Positions 37,181 to 42,257 of a stretch of DNA of 42,257 nucleotides are shown one piece after another. Every line of letters begins with the position of its first letter. Position 1 is the first letter of the stretch. The position numbers and the translations under genes were made by a program. The notes beneath the pieces are model-generated. The model saw only the letters and a list, made by a program, of their open reading frames with translations, was not told the origin of the DNA and ran no database searches. Source of the DNA: Rikenellaceae bacterium (lineage in GTDB: Bacteria; Bacteroidota; Bacteroidia; Bacteroidales; UBA932); assembly GCA_003542575.1 (NCBI GenBank), contig DPKJ01000008.1, forward strand, positions 14,211 through 56,467, given 5' to 3'.

Positions 37181-38311
37181 ATGAAAACTTTCATCAAAGT
37201 AATGTTTCTGCTGTTTGTTATGGCATTCGCCACACCAAATTACCTGTCAGCAAATAATTTAAACGAGCCAAACAGGGCCAGAATGGACTCCCTTCTTCCA
37301 GTAAGAGGGTTCTGTATCGCTTTGCCAACCCCCGACAGGGTTGATGAATTTATCCGGTTTATTGATACCGAGCTTGCACCAAGAGGTGTTAATACATTGG
37401 TATTAAGGGTAGAGTGCAAATATAACTGGAAAAGCAGGCCGGAACTTATCGATACTCTTGCACTCACTAAAAGGGAGGTGAAAAAGATTTTAAAAATGTG
37501 CCGGAAACACGACATTAAGATGATTCCGCTGATTGACCTTCTTGGTCACCAATCGGGACGCAACGGCTTAGGGAAGTTACTTAAGGTCTATCCCCAATTC
37601 GAAGAGACCCCTATGGAGTTTGGTAACGATCCGGCAAGATTGCCAATGAATGGCTTTAATATGCGAAGTTATTGCCCAAACCATCCTGATGTTCACAAAG
37701 TTGTATTTGATGTGGTGGATGAGATTTGTAAAGTGTTTGAATCGGATATATTTCATGCCGGTATGGACGAAGTGTTTGATATAGGTAACGACAAGTGTCC
37801 AAGGTGTGCAGGAAAGGATAAGGCAGAATTATTTGCCGGGGAGGTGTGGATAATACGAAACCATTTGGCTTCTAAAGGCAGGAAGATGTGGATGTGGGGA
37901 GACAGATTGCTTGATGGAAGAACAATAGGCCTTGGCAGATGGGAAGGGAGCTACAACAATACCCACAGGGCTATTGATATGATACCAAAAGATGTGACAA
38001 TCTGCGACTGGCACTACGAGAGAGCCGATCTTACCGCAGCTCTTTTTGCAATGAAGGGGCTTGATGTAATGACTTGTCCTTTTAGAAATCCACATACTGC
38101 GGTTATGCAGGCGGAGGATATGGTTAGGTTCCGTCAGAATTCGGCAAAGGTAATGAAAGAGCGATTCCGCGGGGTGTTACACACGGTATGGTCAAGTACC
38201 GGAGTGTTCCTGGATGGCTTTTACGGAAGAACCCCTGTTGACCAAAACACCGGCGACCGCACACCATGGGAGGCCTTCCGCCGTATGTATGACAGAATAG
38301 CGGAGTTTTAA
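37181..38311 (+). CDS. GH20-like glycoside hydrolase, exported
   Basis: The start is the ATG at 37181, followed by a signal peptide (FIKVMFLLFVMAFATPNYLSA); an extension upstream is unlikely. The 376-residue protein is a TIM-barrel hydrolase with strands typical of GH20: NTLVLRVECKYNW, IKMIPLIDLLGHQSG and the key motif FHAGMDEVFD (H-x-G-x-D-E, the Asp-Glu catalytic pair). KMWMWGDRLLDG and HTVWSST follow. GH20 enzymes are beta-N-acetylhexosaminidases acting by substrate assistance. It lacks the usual N-terminal GH20b domain and is short. The stop is 3 bp from that of the convergent binding-protein gene. Confidence 0.85.
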   Translation: MKTFIKVMFLLFVMAFATPNYLSANNLNEPNRARMDSLLPVRGFCIALPTPDRVDEFIRFIDTELAPRGVNTLVLRVECKYNWKSRPELIDTLALTKREVKKILKMCRKHDIKMIPLIDLLGHQSGRNGLGKLLKVYPQFEETPMEFGNDPARLPMNGFNMRSYCPNHPDVHKVVFDVVDEICKVFESDIFHAGMDEVFDIGNDKCPRCAGKDKAELFAGEVWIIRNHLASKGRKMWMWGDRLLDGRTIGLGRWEGSYNNTHRAIDMIPKDVTICDWHYERADLTAALFAMKGLDVMTCPFRNPHTAVMQAEDMVRFRQNSAKVMKERFRGVLHTVWSSTGVFLDGFYGRTPVDQNTGDRTPWEAFRRMYDRIAEF

Positions 38312-38314
38312 TTA

Positions 38315-39787
38315 TTAATTAAACCATTTCCCGGATATAGCATCATAAGTTCCATCCTGCTTAGCTGCATCAAGCGCCTGCTGCCATTTTAACACAGTGG
38401 CTGTGGGGGTGTTTTTTGAAAACGCAATGTAAAAATCAGATGACATAAGTTGATATGCAGGTTCAACCTGATTGTACTGGTAATTCATGGACCTAAGTAT
38501 TGAAGGAAATGTTATGTTTGTGCATACAAAAGCATCAATTTCGCCATTCATTAGCTTCCTGGTCATTAATTCAGGATCGCTTGCGGTTACAAGGTTAGTA
38601 AATCCCAAACCTCTAAGATGCTGGTCAGAAAACCACGAACTGACAGTACCCACAGAACCTAAGGCGCGCGCTTCATCAATCGATTTGATAGTGATGCCAG
38701 AACCGGCGCGAACATAAAAGTATGTAACATTACTGCCTATTGGTCCCACCCATTGAAAGAGGTTTTCCCGCTGGTTAGTGCGATCCATTGTGAACAGGCA
38801 GAAATTGGGATTGAGCAGAGCCAGTTCATAAGCATTGCTCCAAAGCGATACTCTGATTGGATAATAGGATTGATTTCGTTTCATAATTTCCAAAACTACA
38901 TCAGTTCCAAATCCTGTGATATCACCTGTATTGTTTCGGTAGGTCAATGGGGGATACTGCTCTGTATAAACCTGAATTATATCGGGAGGATTGGCCGACT
39001 GCATATAAATTTGGTATAGCTGTTTTAAGACCCCGTTTTGCTTAGATTTATCAATTCCCTTTTGGAATTTTTCAACTACCATATCGGGAACTGCAATATT
39101 AAATGCAAAGTAAACCAGATCGGTGCGAATGGTCAGTCTGTTGGTAATATTGTAAATAGATTTATCGATGGCAGTGAGGGCAGCCTCAGCAGTAATTTTA
39201 TCTGAAGGGAACAATGTGATTTCTCCCGAAAGTAGCTTGCTAAAGGCATCCTGGTTATTCTCACAATAAATAAGATTGCTAAATCCTTCGCTAACAAGAT
39301 GCTGTGTTATTGCATAGTCGGGTAGAACACCTATGCCGGCAACATTACGGGCATCGTCAAGTGACGTGAGCTCAACAGGATTCTGTGATGAGGAATAAAA
39401 ATTCCAGTCTAAAGAGGCATAAGGTCCTGCCCATTTGAACAATGATTTTCTTTCGGCATTAAGAACAGTGGAATATAACACGGCATGTTCATTCGTAAGA
39501 GCTTTTGCATAAGCTTGGTCCCATGAAAGAACTTCAGAAGAAAACGAAATACCAAGATCATTGCAAATTTCTTTAAGTAAATCGGGACCTAGCCCCTTTA
39601 ACGCCCCATTCTCTATATAATTTAAAGGTTTGTAGTCTTCAGTTATGAATTCAAGATGATAAGAATCCTCTGTGTCCAAATCCTTGTTGCATCCGATTAT
39701 TGTTGTCAATATAGCCACCGGAAATAAAACGAACAGAGATGTCCTAAAGATAAAACGTGAAAATTTTGAAAGATTATTTGCCATCAT
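38315..39787 (-). CDS. Lipoprotein with two tandem SBP_bac_3 binding domains
   Basis: After a lipoprotein signal (LFPVAILTTIIGC, Cys33) the 490-residue protein contains two consecutive family 3 solute-binding domains. Domain 1, about 42-268, opens LEFITEDYKPLNYIENGALKGLGPDLLKEI. Domain 2, about 272-490, opens VYTEQYPPLTYRNNTGDITGFGTDVVLEIM. Each has the FKWAGP/FQWVGP and IYCENNQDAFSKLLSGEI/VTASDPELMTRKLMNGEI signatures. Single SBP_bac_3 domains bind amino acids or act as sensor inputs. No permease or ATPase gene is adjacent, so a role in sensing or scavenging is as likely as transport. Either of the first two Met codons could start. Confidence 0.87.
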   Translation of the reverse strand: MMANNLSKFSRFIFRTSLFVLFPVAILTTIIGCNKDLDTEDSYHLEFITEDYKPLNYIENGALKGLGPDLLKEICNDLGISFSSEVLSWDQAYAKALTNEHAVLYSTVLNAERKSLFKWAGPYASLDWNFYSSSQNPVELTSLDDARNVAGIGVLPDYAITQHLVSEGFSNLIYCENNQDAFSKLLSGEITLFPSDKITAEAALTAIDKSIYNITNRLTIRTDLVYFAFNIAVPDMVVEKFQKGIDKSKQNGVLKQLYQIYMQSANPPDIIQVYTEQYPPLTYRNNTGDITGFGTDVVLEIMKRNQSYYPIRVSLWSNAYELALLNPNFCLFTMDRTNQRENLFQWVGPIGSNVTYFYVRAGSGITIKSIDEARALGSVGTVSSWFSDQHLRGLGFTNLVTASDPELMTRKLMNGEIDAFVCTNITFPSILRSMNYQYNQVEPAYQLMSSDFYIAFSKNTPTATVLKWQQALDAAKQDGTYDAISGKWFN

Positions 39788-40112
39788 TAGTGTAAATTTT
39801 ATGTGAAAAGCCTGTTAAAAAGTTCATTTTTCAGTCACTGAAGGTAATAATAATCTTGTAAATTTCACACTAACAATTCGATCCGAAGAGTTGAACCTTT
39901 TATTCTCTAATATTTTTTTATGATTTGTGGTGCAAAAATGGCGCGTATCGTAAATGAAGTAATCACATTTGCAATAAATAATAACTACGTGCTATTAGAT
40001 ATAATATGACTGCTAATATAAGAATAGGGTCAATAAAAAGCTCTTATTATATCATAATTTGTGGTTATAGATGTTTTTTATTATTTTTGCTATGCTTAAA
40101 AATTTGTTTAAT
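39788..40112. other. 325-bp gene-free stretch
   Basis: No supported gene. It holds the divergent promoters of the binding-protein lipoprotein and the AAA ATPase. Near 39932-39948 is GCAAAAATGGCGCGTAT, which resembles a palindromic-repeat arm but lacks the GGAGAT end and a partner. A weak inverted pair, TATAAGA with TCTTATTATA (about 40016-40051), precedes the ATPase gene. Confidence 0.5.
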
Positions 40113-41579
40113 ATGAGCCAACTTGATAGTCAGTTAAAAGAGCAACTTATAAAAAGGGTGTCTTTAGATAATCCTTGGTGGTTATCTGGAACTATTGCAG
40201 ATGATTATAAAAATATGCCACTAAGACCATATTCTGAAGTATTTTATCCATTAGTCGCAGATACATCAATAAGGCGAGCAACAATATTGATGGGGCCACG
40301 ACGAGTGGGCAAAACAGTGATGCTATATCATACTATCGACAAACTAATTGCAAGTGGTATTAATCCACAAAAAATTATATATCTGTCTATAGATACCCCG
40401 ATATATAACAACGTCTCTCTTGAGGAGTTATTTAACTACGCTCGACAAGCACTCAAACAAGAAGATAATTACGATGATTTCTTTGTTTTTTATGATGAGA
40501 TACAATATCTAAAAAATTGGGAGGTTCATCTTAAATCACTCGTTGATAGTTTTCGCAGTGTTAAATTTGTTGCTTCCGGTTCGGCTGCTGCTGCACTTAA
40601 GATGAAAAGTAATGAGAGTGGTGCAGGAAGGTTTACCGACTTTATGCTACCTCCCTTGACTTTCTATGAATTTCTGAATCTGCAAAATCTTAACAACATA
40701 ATCATTGAAAAAAGCGACAAATCTATCGCTCCATATGACACCATAAACATTAATGAACTAAACCGTCTATTTATTGAATATATAAATTATGGGGGCTATC
40801 CTGAAGTTGTTTTCTCTGAAAAAATACGCTCTAATCCCGGACAGTATATCAAGAATGATATTATTGATAAGGTTTTGCTCCGAGACTTACCGAGTCTGTA
40901 TGGTATCACAGATATTCAAGAGTTAAATAAACTGTTTGTGCATATTGCCTTTCGTTCAGGGAATGAGTTTTCTTATGAAGCACTTTCCGGCGAGGCCGGA
41001 ATCAAGAAAGATTTGCTGAAAAAATATCTTGAGTATCTGGAAGCTGCTTTCCTAATTAAGGTAGTAAATAGAATAGATCAAAATGCAAAACGAATGCAAC
41101 GGGTTATCTCGTTTAAGATTTACCTGACCAATCCAACATTGCGATGTGCTCTATTCTCGCCAATTGAAGATTCTGACGATTTTATTGGAAGTATGGTTGA
41201 AACAGCAATTTTTGCACAATGGATTCAAGGCGAGAAGAGTGATTTTTACTACGCCAACTGGACAAATGGCAGAGAGAAGGGAGAGGTTGATATGGTATGG
41301 ACTGATGCTGCAACGCAAAAAGCCTTTTCTTTAGCTGAGGTTAAGTGGACAGATCGCTTTTATAATAATCCAACAGAGTTGAAGTCGCTAAATAAGTTTC
41401 TTGAATCTAATAAAGATATTCGCAAAATAATAGTTACAACAAAAAGCAAAACAGGTACATACGATTCTCCACAAGGGAAAATACTATTTATTCCTGCGGC
41501 AATTTATGCGTATTGGGTTTCTTCCTATCTTTATAACAATAAAAGAACCTCATTGCTCACTCCTAATGATGTGTCATAA
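40113..41579 (+). CDS. AAA_14/DUF4143 family ATP-binding protein
   Basis: The chosen start is the ATG at 40113 (MSQLDSQLKEQL); the frame is open to 40071 and an ATG at 40092 is also possible. The 488-residue protein has the Walker A motif GPRRVGKT (about 61-68), Walker B FFVFYDEIQYL, the sensor KFVASGSAAAALK, the LPPLTFYEFL segment of AAA_14 proteins and a C-terminal DUF4143 domain (GEVDMVW, AEVKW, resembling a nuclease-like fold). These are common in Bacteroidota and archaea, of uncertain function. It has no operon partner. A hairpin lies just after the stop. Confidence 0.9.
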   Translation: MSQLDSQLKEQLIKRVSLDNPWWLSGTIADDYKNMPLRPYSEVFYPLVADTSIRRATILMGPRRVGKTVMLYHTIDKLIASGINPQKIIYLSIDTPIYNNVSLEELFNYARQALKQEDNYDDFFVFYDEIQYLKNWEVHLKSLVDSFRSVKFVASGSAAAALKMKSNESGAGRFTDFMLPPLTFYEFLNLQNLNNIIIEKSDKSIAPYDTININELNRLFIEYINYGGYPEVVFSEKIRSNPGQYIKNDIIDKVLLRDLPSLYGITDIQELNKLFVHIAFRSGNEFSYEALSGEAGIKKDLLKKYLEYLEAAFLIKVVNRIDQNAKRMQRVISFKIYLTNPTLRCALFSPIEDSDDFIGSMVETAIFAQWIQGEKSDFYYANWTNGREKGEVDMVWTDAATQKAFSLAEVKWTDRFYNNPTELKSLNKFLESNKDIRKIIVTTKSKTGTYDSPQGKILFIPAAIYAYWVSSYLYNNKRTSLLTPNDVS

Positions 41580-41582
41580 TAA

Positions 41583-41606
41583 GCAAAAATAAAACTCTTA
41601 TTTTGC
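41583..41606 (+). terminator. Weak hairpin after the AAA ATPase gene
   Basis: GCAAAAATAA and TTATTTTGC pair with one bulge around the loop AACTC, 3 bp after the stop codon. The stem is AT-rich and lacks a long T-run. Confidence 0.4.
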
Positions 41607-41866
41607 ATTATGCCGCTAAATCGCATGTAAACATGTGTTTATGTCTGTAAAATAAGAAAAAGCCTCCTTAAAATGACTGATATAGGTTTATTAAATTTGT
41701 ATAATGAACACCTGTGCCATTTATTGGGAATCTGACAAATGTGTCGGATCCCCTTAAAATCGGACATAGATTCATTGGACAAGTTCATTTGTTTTCAAAC
41801 TGAAGGTGAACAACCATCCTGCCAGATATGTAAATAGCAGACCACTTAGATTCGTATTATAATTTT
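41607..41866. other. Gene-free stretch with one hairpin
   Basis: No gene is supported. At 41726-41753 a 28-base segment, GGGAATCTGACA-AATG-TGTCGGATCCCC, forms a 12-bp hairpin with two mismatches; it could be a terminator for, or an operator near, the two convergent genes. Nothing else is recognised. Confidence 0.4.
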
Positions 41867-42257
41867 TTACTGATATTTTATGCGTTCTGCCAATTGCAGG
41901 AAATAGTCGTTAGACCAAATTTCCAATTCGCCCGGATTTTGTACAAATGGCATAACATCCCTCCTGACCATATTTATATCTACAGTGCTCAGTTTATCCA
42001 ATAACATAGCCCTAAAATCTTTCTTGTAGATATCAATACCATTAAACTCTTTAGCCCGCGCTTGGAAGTGTTCAAATCCAAGAGGAATGCCTTTTCTTAT
42101 ATACCATTCAAAATCGTACCAATCACGACCCTTAACACGATTTTTAAAGTTTCTGAATATCAGAGCATGCATCTTTCCCGCAAAAAGATCCGGCAGAGAA
42201 AAGCAACGTGTCATAAACGAAAACGGCATGAGTGACAATCTCTGTTCGGTTGAAAAA
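41867..42257 (-). CDS. AbiEii/AbiGii-type nucleotidyltransferase toxin (partial, 5' end off window)
   Basis: The minus-strand frame is open from the right edge (42257) to a stop at 41867, so only the C-terminal about 129 residues are seen. The segment CFSLPDLFAGKMHALIFRNF followed by KGRDWYDFEWYIRKG is the conserved core of AbiEii/AbiGii toxin-family proteins. The apparent TTG or ATG starts near 42238 are internal. Family members are GTP-binding nucleotidyltransferase toxins of type IV toxin-antitoxin systems, some giving phage resistance. The N-terminal nucleotidyltransferase motif and the AbiEi antitoxin gene would lie to the right, outside the window. Confidence 0.85.
   Translation of the reverse strand, partial: FSTEQRLSLMPFSFMTRCFSLPDLFAGKMHALIFRNFKNRVKGRDWYDFEWYIRKGIPLGFEHFQARAKEFNGIDIYKKDFRAMLLDKLSTVDINMVRRDVMPFVQNPGELEIWSNDYFLQLAERIKYQ

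Noticed and set aside
38305..38325. AT-only palindrome at the convergent GH20-like and binding-protein stops
   Set aside because: TTTAATTA-T-TAATTAAA is symmetrical but has no GC pairs and overlaps both stop codons, so it is a poor terminator and likely chance.
39932..39948. Additional palindromic-repeat arm
   Set aside because: GCAAAAATGGCGCGTAT shares only part of the core, lacks the GGAGAT end and has no partner arm.

Overview
The window reads as chromosomal DNA of a Bacteroidota bacterium, probably of the Bacteroidales type. The evidence is the density of carboxypeptidase-regulatory-like domain proteins, ECF sigma/FecR pairs, a TonB-dependent receptor operon with DUF4876- and DUF6850-like partners, BlaI/M56 pairs, and several promoters of the Bacteroidota form (-33 TTTG, -7 TAnnTTTG). 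Base composition is AT-rich, start sites rarely have a Shine-Dalgarno sequence, and most genes carry signal peptides or lipoboxes. Genus and species cannot be read from the sequence. No rRNA, tRNA, CRISPR array, transposase or phage gene was seen.

Layout, left to right. (1) 1-4541, minus strand: a partial NUDIX hydrolase, an STN plus carboxypeptidase-regulatory-like protein, a FecR anti-sigma factor, an ECF sigma factor and a paralogous carboxypeptidase-regulatory-like protein. This is cell-surface-signalling gear without a TonB receptor. (2) 4653-5965: a short-chain dehydrogenase and a stand-alone Smr-domain protein separated by a degenerate 11-bp tandem repeat. (3) 6187-9214: an arsenic operon, arsR-arsC-arsM-acr3, behind a clear operator. 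(4) 9324-13779: polysaccharide deacetylase, Fur/PerR-like regulator with a peroxiredoxin, GH18 enzyme and DsrE-like protein. (5) 13900-19554: NamZ-like exo-N-acetylmuramidase, MerR/GyrI-like regulator with a classic long-spacer promoter, an ECF sigma factor with two small membrane proteins, a HELTH metalloprotease and a GNAT. (6) 19580-23535: LytTR regulator, ExbB-like fragment, M28 peptidase with an exported ferredoxin-like lipoprotein, a broken acpH and a small membrane protein. (7) 23685-34360, minus strand: a nine-gene operon in transcription order sigma factor, small membrane anti-sigma-like protein, CnrX/CpxP-like periplasmic protein, TonB-dependent receptor, DUF4876-like lipoprotein, DUF6850-like barrel, ChaN-like protein, catalytic M16 protease, non-catalytic M16 partner. 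(8) 34563-36988: BlaI and an unusual M56-ExbD-TonB-like fusion behind two operator dyads. (9) 37181-42257: GH20-like hydrolase, a lipoprotein with two substrate-binding domains, an AAA/DUF4143 ATPase and a partial AbiEii-like toxin.

The most unusual feature is a dispersed family of nested palindromes. Four full copies (9214-9320, 20774-20914, 22828-22966, 36995-37134) and one solo arm (19576-19604) share GC-rich outer arms (core CTCCGCGCCA) around a second inner stem. Inner stems differ in sequence between copies but remain self-complementary, and outer arms occur in two covarying versions. All copies face the same way. All touch the 3' end of a gene: two arms encode the last residues and stop codon of the host gene (M28 peptidase, LytTR), and one copy lies at the truncation point of acpH.

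Functionally the strongest inference is that region 7 is a sigma-controlled TonB import and periplasmic proteolysis system, formally similar to protease-coupled importers such as FusA/FusC. The sugar-active enzymes (GH18, NamZ, GH20-like, deacetylase) suggest handling of amino-sugar or peptidoglycan material, but they are scattered and not one operon.
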